64,000 nt of DNA from Streptomyces sp. TRM70350 (lineage in GTDB: Bacteria; Actinomycetota; Actinomycetes; Streptomycetales; Streptomycetaceae). Each line of letters starts with the position of its first letter. Position 1 is the first letter of the stretch. The notes beneath the pieces are model-generated. The model worked only from the letters and a program-made list of their open reading frames with translations. It ran no database searches and was not told the DNA's origin. Position numbers and translations under genes: made by a program. This document shows positions 25,169 through 32,391 of the stretch, in pieces. Location: positions 62,001 through 126,000 of the forward strand of contig NZ_JAHUXH010000023.1 in assembly GCF_019219825.1 (NCBI RefSeq), read 5' to 3'.

Positions 25169-25211
25169 GGTCCCGGCACCGAGGATCACCCCGGCGCCGG
25201 GACCCCTTTTT
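25169..25211 (+). terminator. T-tailed terminator
   Basis: GGTCCCGGC (25169-25177) pairs with GCCGGGACC (25196-25204) and is followed by CCTTTTT, a canonical intrinsic terminator for the upstream two-Cys gene. Confidence 0.85.
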
Positions 25212-25309
25212 GTCCAATTCACTTGCGAGATTCACACACAAGGCGAACCATTTACCGGCCATCGGCCAAGGTGGTGAGAGTTCTCCGAATTCGGCGTGCC
25301 GCCGGTTGC

Positions 25310-25394
25310 TTTGGGATATTTCCTATTAGCCTCCGTAACTGTACGAAGTCGATCTGTCGCAGATCGCAACCCACTTCACTCCACCGGAGATGAC
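25310..25394 (+). promoter_or_regulatory. duplicated promoter/leader, copy 2
   Basis: The second copy of the 85-bp block described at 24751-24835, ending at the ATG at 25395, with GATCTgtCGCAGATC and the same ribosome site. Confidence 0.7.
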
Positions 25395-25691
25395 ATGCAC
25401 AAGCTCCGCAAGGCCGCCGTCGTGGTCGCCGCCCTCGGGAGCGTCGGACTCCTGAGCGCCGGCACTGCCACCGCGGACCAGGGCCCGGGCGGCTGGGGCC
25501 ACAAGGGCACGAGCTTCAACGTCCTGCAGAGCACCACCTGCAGGTCGCACGACACCAACGTCGACATCCTCGGCCAGGTCGGCATCGCCAACGGCCTGGG
25601 CGGCAACCTGCTCAACGGCGAGGGCAACCCGGGCGCGCAGGAGACCGGTCTGGGCTCGACCATGGGCTGCAGCAACAGCGTCGGCAAGTGA
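25395..25691 (+). CDS. small secreted two-Cys protein (LNGEG family), copy 3
   Basis: A 98-aa tandem paralog of the preceding gene: near-identical signal peptide (MHKLRKAAVVVAALGSVGLL), divergent Gly/His linker, then CRSHDTNVDILGQVGIANGL..NLLNGEGNPGAQETGLGSTMGC. The linker is where the copies differ most. A longer in-frame start at 25296 is rejected because the duplicated leader ends exactly at 25395. A 16-bp stem terminator follows. Confidence 0.87.
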   Translation: MHKLRKAAVVVAALGSVGLLSAGTATADQGPGGWGHKGTSFNVLQSTTCRSHDTNVDILGQVGIANGLGGNLLNGEGNPGAQETGLGSTMGCSNSVGK

Positions 25692-25709
25692 GATAGGCCA
25701 AGACCCCTT

Positions 25710-25749
25710 CCCCGGTGCCCCGGCCTCTGGCCGGGGCACCGGGGCTTTT
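25710..25749 (+). terminator. strong intrinsic terminator
   Basis: CCCCGGTGCCCCGGCC (25710-25725), loop TCT, perfect 16-bp complement to 25744, then CTTTT. Confidence 0.92.
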
Positions 25750-25806
25750 GTGTTGCCAGGATGCCCAGAAAGCCGAAATGCCTCACCAAGCGGGCCAGAA
25801 AGCCGG

Positions 25807-25840
25807 AATGCCGGATCGGGAGCGAACCCGGTCCGGCATT
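25807..25840 (-). terminator. terminator of the 115-aa secreted protein gene
   Basis: AATGCCGGA (25807-25815) pairs with TCCGGCATT (25832-25840), 15 bp beyond the stop of the minus-strand gene at 25856; further G-C pairs form inside the loop. Confidence 0.65.
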
Positions 25841-25855
25841 CGCCGATCGCGCCTG

Positions 25856-26203
25856 TCAGAACTTCAACTCAGGCAGCTTGTAACCCTTGGGCACCTCCGC
25901 CTTGTTGGAGCACTCCACAACCGGTCCGACCTTCGTGGACCCGCCGTTCAGCAGGTGACTGTCGGGAAACACGAGGCGCGGCCGCTCCAGCGTCTGGCAG
26001 TTCTGCTTCTGCTTGATGACGTGCGTGCCGTCCTTGTCCTGATGGACGACCTCGCTCTTCTTGATGCAGACGATGTCACCCTGGCTGTTGAGCGTGCACA
26101 CGCCCGAGGGTTCATCAGCGTATGCCTGGGTGGCACCGCCGTAGAGCACAGCCAGAGTTCCAAGGAGTCCCGAGACGATTGCGATCTTCCGGCGACCGAT
26201 CAT
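25856..26203 (-). CDS. small secreted protein, GSTK-GP family, copy 1
   Basis: A 115-aa exported protein: signal peptide MIGRRKIAIVSGLLGTLAVL with cleavage near TQAYA; mature part with VCTLNSQGDIVCIKK, KQKQNCQTL and LLNGGSTKVGPVVEC. Four cysteines at matching spacing recur in the 117-aa paralog at 27175, so two disulfides are likely. AAAGGAAG precedes the ATG at 26203; a Met six codons upstream is less well placed. Function unknown. Confidence 0.83.
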   Translation of the reverse strand: MIGRRKIAIVSGLLGTLAVLYGGATQAYADEPSGVCTLNSQGDIVCIKKSEVVHQDKDGTHVIKQKQNCQTLERPRLVFPDSHLLNGGSTKVGPVVECSNKAEVPKGYKLPELKF

Positions 26204-26329
26204 GTGCTGCTTCCTTTGCAAATCGAGGCCCGGGCGCCTGTGCCGTTGACCGGCGTGCGCCCGAGCCTTGGAGAAGGTCGAAAGACGGGACCCGCCGCCT
26301 GACGCGCTTTCAGATGCGTTTCGGCGACG

Positions 26330-26460
26330 GCATTTTTGCGGCCCGGACGCGCACCCTGGTGGGTCTGCTGCGCGTCCGGGCCGCCTGTGCCGTTGAGGGT
26401 GTCACTCAGCACACCGCTGAGCACGGTGTTTCTGACTCCAGAGCGTTGGCCTCCAGGAAG
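26330..26460 (-). pseudogene. relic of the LNGEG two-Cys family
   Basis: The minus-strand frame reads NTVLSGVLSDTLNGTG, then GPDAQQTHQGARPG, clearly matching NGVLANALNGEG..GAQPTHLGS of the intact copies, but the SHD..N..LG part, first Cys, signal peptide and final MGC are missing or mutated. The remainder of the 302-bp stretch 26204-26505 holds no intact gene. A fourth, decayed family member. Confidence 0.5.
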
Positions 26461-26505
26461 CCGCCGGGCGACGCTGAAATGTGCGCGTCGAGCCCGGGCG
26501 CTTCT

Positions 26506-26853
26506 TTACCTGTAGCCGTCGGGGGAGGCGTACTGACCGTAGTTCACCTCGGGCACGGCGTACGGAGCGGGCTGAGGAGCGGCCTGCGGGGCAGCGTAGG
26601 GGGCCGTCTGAGGAGCGGCCTGCGGGGCAGCGTACGGAGCGGCCTGCGGCGCGGCGTACGGAGCCGACTCCGGCGCGGCCTTCGGCTGGGAGTGGGGGAA
26701 GCCGCCCCACGTGGCCACGGCGTTGGCCTGCGAGTTGGCGATCGCGGTGATCTGCGGAACGTCCCCGCCGTTGGCGAAGCTGACGCCGACGCCGAGGGTG
26801 GACAGCCCCGCGACCGCTGCGGCTACGACGGCGGCGCGCTGAAACTTGCGCAT
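26506..26853 (-). CDS. secreted Ala/Pro/Gln/Tyr-rich repeat protein
   Basis: A 115-aa exported protein. Signal peptide MRKFQRAAVVAAAVAGLSTL cleaved near VSFANG, a short segment (VPQITAIANSQANAVATWGG), then APYAAPQA/APQTAPYAAPQ repeats and the tail NYGQYASPDGYR. It belongs with the PQYAA protein at 22822 by composition, export signal and lack of Cys. AAAGGGT lies 7 nt before the ATG at 26853; an upstream in-frame Met at 26877 lacks a ribosome site. Function unknown. Confidence 0.8.
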   Translation of the reverse strand: MRKFQRAAVVAAAVAGLSTLGVGVSFANGGDVPQITAIANSQANAVATWGGFPHSQPKAAPESAPYAAPQAAPYAAPQAAPQTAPYAAPQAAPQPAPYAVPEVNYGQYASPDGYR

Positions 26854-27174
26854 GGTTGACCCTTTCTTGCCTGGCATAAAGCCATGGGTTGACTACTTAA
26901 TGTGAGCATATACACACGCTCCGTAGCATTTTGGGATCTCTGTCCTTCCGTCGTGTCGGCTCATGGCGAGGCGCCGTTCCGTCCGCCTCGCCTCATCTCT
27001 TGAAGGCAACGACGTTCCCCCGGCGCCGAGTCACGGGCAGTCGGCGGCGGTCACCCATTTACCCGCCGACGCGCGGATGCGCGGTCCTGGAAGCAGCGGA
27101 TGGCCGGCCCAGGTCATCCCGGTCCGGCCATCCACGGCTTGAATGTGACGAAGTGTCGGAAGATCCGCCGGGGC
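26854..27174. other. 321-bp intergenic region
   Basis: No gene supported. The left 80 bp is AT-rich (TTAATGTGAGCATATACACACG near 26899) and likely contains the promoter of the minus-strand repeat protein; the right part lies downstream of the gene at 27175. Confidence 0.5.
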
Positions 27175-27528
27175 TCAGCCCAGCAGACGAGACAGCACCG
27201 GGGTGTCGCCACTGTCGCTGGTGTCCGGCGTGGAACTGTCGCACGTCACCTCGGGCCCGATCTTCGTGCTCCCCCGGCTCAGCAGGGCGAAGGGGGCGGG
27301 CAACGTCAAAGGCTGCACCGGCACGCAGTTTTGTGACTGCTTGGCGATGGCCCTCTCACCTTCGGCCGGGTGGCCGGTGACCCACTGGATGCAGGTGATG
27401 TTGCCCTCAGCGTCGCGAGTGCAGGCGCCCGGGCCCGCCGCGGCGTACGCCTGGGTGACGCCGGTGCAGGTCACGGCGAGGCCACCCAGAAGCCCCGAAA
27501 CGGCCGCGATCTTCTTCGTACTGAACAT
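27175..27528 (-). CDS. small secreted protein, GSTK-GP family, copy 2
   Basis: A 117-aa paralog of the protein at 25856: signal peptide MFSTKKIAAVSGLLGGLAVT with TQAYA at the cleavage site, ACTRDAEGNITCIQW, AKQSQNCVPVQ, and LLSRGSTKIGPEVTCDSS. The C-terminal tail is Ser/Thr/Asp-rich and differs. The start at 27528 has AAAGGAAAC upstream; a longer open frame to 27648 has no family similarity. Function unknown. Confidence 0.83.
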   Translation of the reverse strand: MFSTKKIAAVSGLLGGLAVTCTGVTQAYAAAGPGACTRDAEGNITCIQWVTGHPAEGERAIAKQSQNCVPVQPLTLPAPFALLSRGSTKIGPEVTCDSSTPDTSDSGDTPVLSRLLG

Positions 27529-27743
27529 GGGGTGCGTTTCCTTTGTGAGGGTGCCCGGGCGCCGTGCGCCGCGAACCGGCCACGCCGGGCCCTGATGATG
27601 TCGGGGAGACAGGCACTGTTGCCGCAGCGCGTGAAGTAGCCGCCGCACGGGCCTTCGTGGGCTTGAGCGGTGCCGGTGCGGTGGAACGCGATGACCGGCA
27701 ACCGCTCACTGGCGCGCCGGATTTCAGAGCTCCGGCCGGGCGA

Positions 27744-27784
27744 GACGCGGGCCCTTTCGGGCTGACCCCCATGGGGCCCGCGTC
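27744..27784 (-). terminator. terminator after the 80-aa rodlin-like gene
   Basis: GACGCGGGCCC (27744-27754) and GGGCCCGCGTC (27774-27784) form a perfect 11-bp stem with a 19-nt loop, 22 bp downstream of the minus-strand stop at 27807. Confidence 0.75.
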
Positions 27785-27806
27785 GCGCACGAATGCGCCG
27801 CCGCCC

Positions 27807-28049
27807 TCAGCGAGTGAAGGCGTTGTTGAACTGACCGCAGGTGGTGTCGAAGGTCTGGGCGAGACCGAGCACGCCGACCGGCAGGTCGGTCTCGGCCACC
27901 GTCTGCGGGCTGCACTCCTGGTAGGGGCGGTAGAGGTCGTTCGCCTCCAGCCCGCCATCGTGGGCGAAGGCGGTACCGGCGCCGGCACCGACAGCCGACA
28001 GACCGCCGGCCGCCACTGCTGCGATCACGACCTGCTGAAGCTTACGCAT
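27807..28049 (-). CDS. small secreted rodlin-like protein, 80 aa
   Basis: An exported protein with signal peptide MRKLQQVVIAAVAAGGLSAV cleaved near AFAHD, then LYRPYQECSPQTVAETDLPV, GVLGLAQ, and TTCGQFNNAF at the end. It is the minimal form of the C-terminal module of the 164-aa protein at 24128 and carries the same 27-bp leader. The C-...-PVGV---...-C-Q-N pattern is rodlin-like (from memory). Probably extracellular on hyphae. Confidence 0.8.
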   Translation of the reverse strand: MRKLQQVVIAAVAAGGLSAVGAGAGTAFAHDGGLEANDLYRPYQECSPQTVAETDLPVGVLGLAQTFDTTCGQFNNAFTR

Positions 28050-28076
28050 GGAACCCTCGGTTCTTCATTGCCTGTT
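28050..28076 (-). promoter_or_regulatory. conserved 5' leader, copy C
   Basis: The minus strand reads ACAGGCAATGAAGAA then CCGAGGGTTCC up to the ATG at 28049, the third copy of the TGAAGRRCCGAGGGTTCC core. Confidence 0.7.
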
Positions 28077-28307
28077 ACATCGAGGCTGGTTGCCTACCGT
28101 GACTGAATGAACACTAGCAGTAATCACCGTCGGACACGCCGCGGCACACCGCTCGGTCCGCGGCGGCGACGAGTCAACCCGGCGTGCCCACGGTTCACTT
28201 GGCGAAGGCGGTCACATTGTCACGGTGTTCTCGGCGAGAGCGGGGCGGATCCGCATCCGTGCCGAAATGGCGCCAACGCTGGTAAAGGACGGGAGAGTTG
28301 TTCTGAC

Positions 28308-29702
28308 TCAGTCCGTGCGTGATGTCCGCGTGGCCACGGAAACGACCAGGTTCCGCAACCCCTCGACATACCGCCGCATGTTCTTGTAAGCCGCGTCGGT
28401 GTCCGGATAGCGACAGGCGAACCACAGGCCCTCGTGCAGCCGGTTGACCCAGGCGCACACCTGGTCGCCGTACGACACCCGGATCAGTCCGTACGCCTTC
28501 CGCTCGGCCCAGCGGGCGGAGCCGGGGACGACGCGGGCGTCGACGTACGACACGATCGAGTACAGGTCGGGCGAGGTCGGGCGGAAGTCCGCGCCGAGCA
28601 GGCGCAGCACCCGGGCCAGCGGCATACGCGCCAGCGACCGGTTGGCGTGCAGTTCGGCGCGGACCGCCGTAAGCGCCTCGTCGAAGTCCCGCGCCGCGAC
28701 CACCTCGATCGGCGCGCCGCCGACGTACCAGCCCACGGAGTCCGACCACACGGACTTCAGCCGGGTGTGGAACGGCACGACCGTGCGGTAGACCGGCTGC
28801 CCGCCAAGTTCGTGGACGATCAGGCTCGTTGCGGCGAGGAAGCCCACCAGGCTGCCGCCGAAGGGCCGGCAGTACGCCTCGAACGCGGCGGCGGCGTCCG
28901 CGTCAACGAGTGGCTCACGCATGAGCTTCTGCGCGGGCAGCCCGACCCCGGGTTCCAGGCCGAGGTCGACGGGAAAGCTGGGCAGCCGTCCGTCGCACCG
29001 GCCGATGAACTCGCGCCAGCGGGCGACGATCGCGTGTGAGTCGTCGATCCCGTCCGCGCTCGCCCGCTCCAACTCGCAGAAGTCGACGTAGCTGCCGGCC
29101 GGAGCCCCGGGCACGGCACGGCCCGCCAGACGCGCCGCGTAGAGCTCGTGGATCTCCTCCGGGATGCGCTGGAGGGAGTAGGCGTCGACGTTGGTGTGGT
29201 CGAAGGCCATGTACACGCTGGTGGAGTCGTCGCGGACGACCGCCGCGTAGATGTGGTTCGGCCAGCCGAGCGCGTCCGCCGCCACGTCGAAACGGTCCTG
29301 CAGGTGCCGTACCAGCGTGCCCGCGTCGGTGAAGTCGCCGATCACCTCGCGACTCAGCGACACGTCGTTGCCGTCGAGCGTGAACCGCTGCATCTCGTCA
29401 CCGGCCCACCGGAAGCCGCTGCGCAGCGTCTCGTGCCGCAGCATCCAGCCGCGTAGCGCCTCCTCCAGTGCGTCGAGGTCGGCCCGGCCCGGCAGGTCGA
29501 ACGCCGTGCCCAGCCAGGTCGGTACGAACAGACCGTCCTCGCGCACCGATCGCGCCGTCCTGATGTGCGACTCCTGGATGTACGCCGGCGGCCGCGGATC
29601 CGGCGGCAGCGCCGCCGCCGCTGCGACGGTCGCCGGGCTGAACGTCCACTCGACGAGCCGTCCGGGCCGGACCTCGCAGCGCTGAATGTCAGAAATTCGC
29701 AC
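28308..29702 (-). CDS. condensation-domain / acyltransferase-like protein
   Basis: A 464-aa stand-alone condensation-fold protein. The catalytic HxxxD motif is in AFDHTNVDAYS (about residues 167-177), with a VVPFHTRL-type segment and a DSVGWYVGG segment where condensation and Pap-type acyltransferases have their latch and floor motifs. No adenylation or carrier domain adjoins, so it may acylate a small molecule, lipid or glycan using a free thioester or act on a distant carrier. The GTG at 29702 has GGAGA upstream; the frame is open to 29825. It lies downstream of the tyrosinase operon on the same strand with a 194-bp gap. Confidence 0.8.
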   Translation of the reverse strand: MRISDIQRCEVRPGRLVEWTFSPATVAAAAALPPDPRPPAYIQESHIRTARSVREDGLFVPTWLGTAFDLPGRADLDALEEALRGWMLRHETLRSGFRWAGDEMQRFTLDGNDVSLSREVIGDFTDAGTLVRHLQDRFDVAADALGWPNHIYAAVVRDDSTSVYMAFDHTNVDAYSLQRIPEEIHELYAARLAGRAVPGAPAGSYVDFCELERASADGIDDSHAIVARWREFIGRCDGRLPSFPVDLGLEPGVGLPAQKLMREPLVDADAAAAFEAYCRPFGGSLVGFLAATSLIVHELGGQPVYRTVVPFHTRLKSVWSDSVGWYVGGAPIEVVAARDFDEALTAVRAELHANRSLARMPLARVLRLLGADFRPTSPDLYSIVSYVDARVVPGSARWAERKAYGLIRVSYGDQVCAWVNRLHEGLWFACRYPDTDAAYKNMRRYVEGLRNLVVSVATRTSRTD

Positions 29703-29896
29703 AGGGCGTCTCCGTTCGCAGAAGACACAAAGACGATCAAGGGAAAGCCGTGCACGCGAGCAGTGGCCGCCGTGTCGCCGATTTTTCAACGGAACGTGCG
29801 ACGACCCGAACAGCGAAGCGATCATTCGGTGTTGACCGAATCAGGCATCCCCCGCGGATGCCCATGCACGTTGAGTGCGCCTTTCGTGAACGGGCC

Positions 29897-30763
29897 TCAC
29901 TCGTACCGGTAGATGGCGCCCATGTCATCCAGCTCGTCCGGCGTCACGTCCCACGGCGGCAGCCTCTGGTGCCGGGCCACGATCCGGCCGTGCTGGGCGT
30001 TGCCCACGCCGGGCGGCTCGGCCGGGAGGTAGCGGTGGGCGCGGTGCCGCTGCTGCCAGCGGGTCCACTGCAGGTCGACGTAGGCGTGATGCAGCCAGAA
30101 GACGGGGTCGTTGGGGGAGGCGCCGCCGAGCATCGTCCCGCCGATCCAGCGGTGCACCCGGTTGTGGTTGCGCCAGGAGACGCTGCCCCGGCCCGTCCCC
30201 CACCCCTCCAGTTTGTTGCGGAACCCTTTGGTGACCGTCGAGTCGTACGGATACGTGTCGTACACGCCATCCTTGAGCGCCCACTCCAGTTCGTTCTTGG
30301 TCGGCAGCTCGATCGGGTTGCGGGCGCGGCCGAGGTCGCGGGTGAGGTACCTCCCGTCAGTCACGCCCTCTTTGATGGTCCAGCGGCCCTCTCTGTAGGC
30401 GAACGGGCCTGTCATCACCTGCCGGTCCGATGGCCGCCCGTTGCCGCCGAGCAGGTCGTCGGTCCACGGCACGGAGGTGGCCGTGCGGTCGCGGGTCCAG
30501 TCCCAGTACGGCACCGTCACCGACGCGTCGACCCGGCGCAGCGCCCGCTCCAGGTCCAGCAGCAACTTGCGGTGCCAGGGCAGAAAGGAGGGCGTCATGT
30601 GGGCGGAGCGCAGCCCGCGCTCGCCGTCGGGGGTGTAGTACGCGACGTGCATCCGTACGAACTCGTCGTACTCACCACGCCGTTTGAGCTCCAGCAGGGC
30701 TCCGACGAACCGTCGCCGCTCGGTGCGGGTCAGCTTGCTGACGTCCTTACGCGTGTACGCCAT
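29897..30763 (-). CDS. melC2: tyrosinase (MelC2/MelD2 type)
   Basis: A 288-aa type-3 dicopper monooxygenase that oxidises tyrosine and o-diphenols to quinones for melanin. CuA ligands are His39 (RMHVAYY), His55 (SAHMTP) and His64 (FLPWHRKLLL); CuB ligands are the His residues of NHNRVHRW and FWLHHAYVD. No signal peptide of its own; in this family export relies on the Tat-targeted partner encoded upstream, whose 3' end it overlaps by 17 bp. I use the ATG at 30763; GTGs at 30769 and 30772 are alternatives. Two tyrosinase types exist in Streptomyces (MelC2, MelD2); I cannot separate them surely. Confidence 0.93.
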   Translation of the reverse strand: MAYTRKDVSKLTRTERRRFVGALLELKRRGEYDEFVRMHVAYYTPDGERGLRSAHMTPSFLPWHRKLLLDLERALRRVDASVTVPYWDWTRDRTATSVPWTDDLLGGNGRPSDRQVMTGPFAYREGRWTIKEGVTDGRYLTRDLGRARNPIELPTKNELEWALKDGVYDTYPYDSTVTKGFRNKLEGWGTGRGSVSWRNHNRVHRWIGGTMLGGASPNDPVFWLHHAYVDLQWTRWQQRHRAHRYLPAEPPGVGNAQHGRIVARHQRLPPWDVTPDELDDMGAIYRYE

Positions 30764-31238
30764 GCTCACCACCTGTGTGCATCGATCCCCCGCCCATCGG
30801 GCCCGGTGCCAGGTCGCGCAGCTGCTCTCCGGGACCCAGTTCGTCGACCGCCCCGCGGGCCGCGGCGAGCGGGGTCGGGTACGAGCAGTAGTGGTCGACC
30901 ATGCTCAGCCAGCTGCCGTCGGCGCGGCGCATCAGGTGCAGCGGGCGGCCGTCGATCGTGACCTCCCACCGGCCGCCTGCGGCCCGCCGCTCCGTGTGGA
31001 CCTCGACGCCCCGGATGTGGCGGCCGCGGTAGGTCTCCTCGAAGGAGGTGACCTGCCGGCCGTCGTCCGGGACGCGCGGGGGTCGGCAGGCCGCGGCCAC
31101 CGGGGCGAGCGCCACGGCGACGGCCGAGACGACCAGCCTGCGCGTTGCCTCCCGCCGCGTTCTGCCCTGGGACCGCGCCCCCGCGACCGATGTGCCGTGC
31201 TGCCCGCCCGCCGACGCTCCGCCGACGCCTACGCCCAT
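30747..31238 (-). CDS. melC1: tyrosinase copper chaperone (MelC1/MelD1 type)
   Basis: A 163-aa caddie protein. Its N-terminus has a long basic region and a twin-arginine-like TRREATRRLVVSAVAVALAP Tat signal. The mature part carries the MelC1 core EVTIDGRPLHLMRRADGSWL, SMVDHYCSYPTPLAAARGAV and a Gly/Met/His-rich tail. MelC1 proteins load copper into apo-tyrosinase and carry it through the Tat system. GAGGAG stands before the ATG at 31238. It is translationally coupled to the tyrosinase gene. The Cys in DHYCSY is of the kind implicated in copper delivery. Confidence 0.9.
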   Translation of the reverse strand: MGVGVGGASAGGQHGTSVAGARSQGRTRREATRRLVVSAVAVALAPVAAACRPPRVPDDGRQVTSFEETYRGRHIRGVEVHTERRAAGGRWEVTIDGRPLHLMRRADGSWLSMVDHYCSYPTPLAAARGAVDELGPGEQLRDLAPGPMGGGSMHTGGEHGVHA

Positions 31239-31563
31239 CGTTCACTCCTCGTCGGTTCGGTTGTCCGTAGCGGTAACCACCGGACGGCCCGTCCGGTCAC
31301 CGCGGTGCGGCCGGACCGGTGACTGGGGCGGCGATGGAGTGATGCGGTCCGGGTGAGCGGGGCGGCGAGAGGGCGCGCAGAAGAAGCCGGGCAGGCGCGT
31401 CGGCGCCAACGCGCCACCGACCTGCTCCCGAACAGACAGTCGGCGTCGAACGTCGGGCCACTACCGGATGGGGGAAGGCGGCGCCGGTCGCAGGCTCGTG
31501 CCGACGCCGATCACGAGGCCGCGGCCACCGCCCCGCCGTCCGGGGCGCCGGCGCCCGCCCATT
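31239..31563. other. 325-bp region: tyrosinase promoter and a GC palindrome
   Basis: No gene supported. The left part should hold the melC1 promoter. At 31543-31556 the 14-bp perfect palindrome GGGCGCCGGCGCCC lies 8 bp past the stop of the next minus-strand gene and may terminate it. Confidence 0.5.
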
Positions 31564-32061
31564 TCAGGCGTCCGGGCTGGGGGTCGGCAGGACGAGATGG
31601 GCCGCGGCCTTCAGGGTCTCCTCGGCGCCGACGAAGGCGGCCAGCGCCTCAGCCCGGACGGGCTTGCCGGGCACGGCCTCCGGCCACGGGCGGGTGGTGA
31701 ACACAAGGTGGGCGTATCCGCGTTCGGCGACAGCGGCCAGCCAGTTCGGCGGGGCGGCGCACCGGGCGACGAGGGAGGGCAGGGAGACGACCGCATCGCC
31801 CGCTTCCACCCGCAGCTCAACCGTCAGGCCGGGCTCGTCGTTGCCGTCGACGATGTCGCCGCCCACGGTCAGGCCGTTGTCCTCCAGCAGCTTGCGGACG
31901 GCAGCGGAGGAGGCCTCGGGGCCGTCCTCCGCGTCGCCGAGGCAGTAGGCGAGGAGGTAGGGCACGTCACCGTCGGGGGTCTCGCCGGTCCAGGCGAGAA
32001 GCACGAGTGTGCCCAGCTCCGCGGAGCGGAAGGGTCGCGTTTCGATGGGGGTTGAGGTCAC
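31564..32061 (-). CDS. DUF5949-like conserved protein
   Basis: A 165-aa soluble protein, MTSTPIETRPFRSAELGTLV, containing LLAYCLGDAEDGPEAS and YAHLVFTTRPWPEAVPGKPV. I recognise this as the Streptomyces-specific DUF5949 family (from memory); its function is unknown. No signal peptide or membrane segment. Divergent from the MPETG surface protein gene. Confidence 0.8.
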   Translation of the reverse strand: MTSTPIETRPFRSAELGTLVLLAWTGETPDGDVPYLLAYCLGDAEDGPEASSAAVRKLLEDNGLTVGGDIVDGNDEPGLTVELRVEAGDAVVSLPSLVARCAAPPNWLAAVAERGYAHLVFTTRPWPEAVPGKPVRAEALAAFVGAEETLKAAAHLVLPTPSPDA

Positions 32062-32391
32062 CGCGCGACCCTATCGGCGCCCGGCCGGGCGGGCCGGTGC
32101 CCGCTCACCCGACCGGGGCGAAAGCGAACGGCACGCCACACGTTCGGGGGACGCCGTGCCCACGTCCCTCGAACACGGCTCGTAGCAGAGCGATTGGGTG
32201 AATTCCCCGGCGATCGAGGCGTTCCGGTTTCTTGGGGCCTCCATATCTCGTTCACAGTCCGCAGGTCGTGGCGAGTGTGAACGTGCGGCAGCACGCTCCC
32301 TGCGATGACCCTGCGGAACCCGGCGATCGACAAGATCGCGTCAACGACCGACGCCGGTTTCCCATTTCCGCCTGAGAAAAGGACAACGAGA
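32062..32391. other. 330-bp divergent promoter region
   Basis: Lies between the DUF5949-like gene (minus) and the surface protein gene (plus). An open frame from 32305 runs into the surface protein but lacks family support, and AAAGGAC before the GTG at 32392 marks the better start. No other feature seen. Confidence 0.5.

Noticed and set aside
22469..28049. Chaplin genes
   Set aside because: No protein has the chaplin domain pattern (GN-Q-PV-PVN-CGN-V); only rodlin-like and unknown modules are present.
29750..30961. A 403-codon plus-strand frame opposite tyrosinase
   Set aside because: Shadow of the tyrosinase gene, whose copper ligands are all present on the minus strand.
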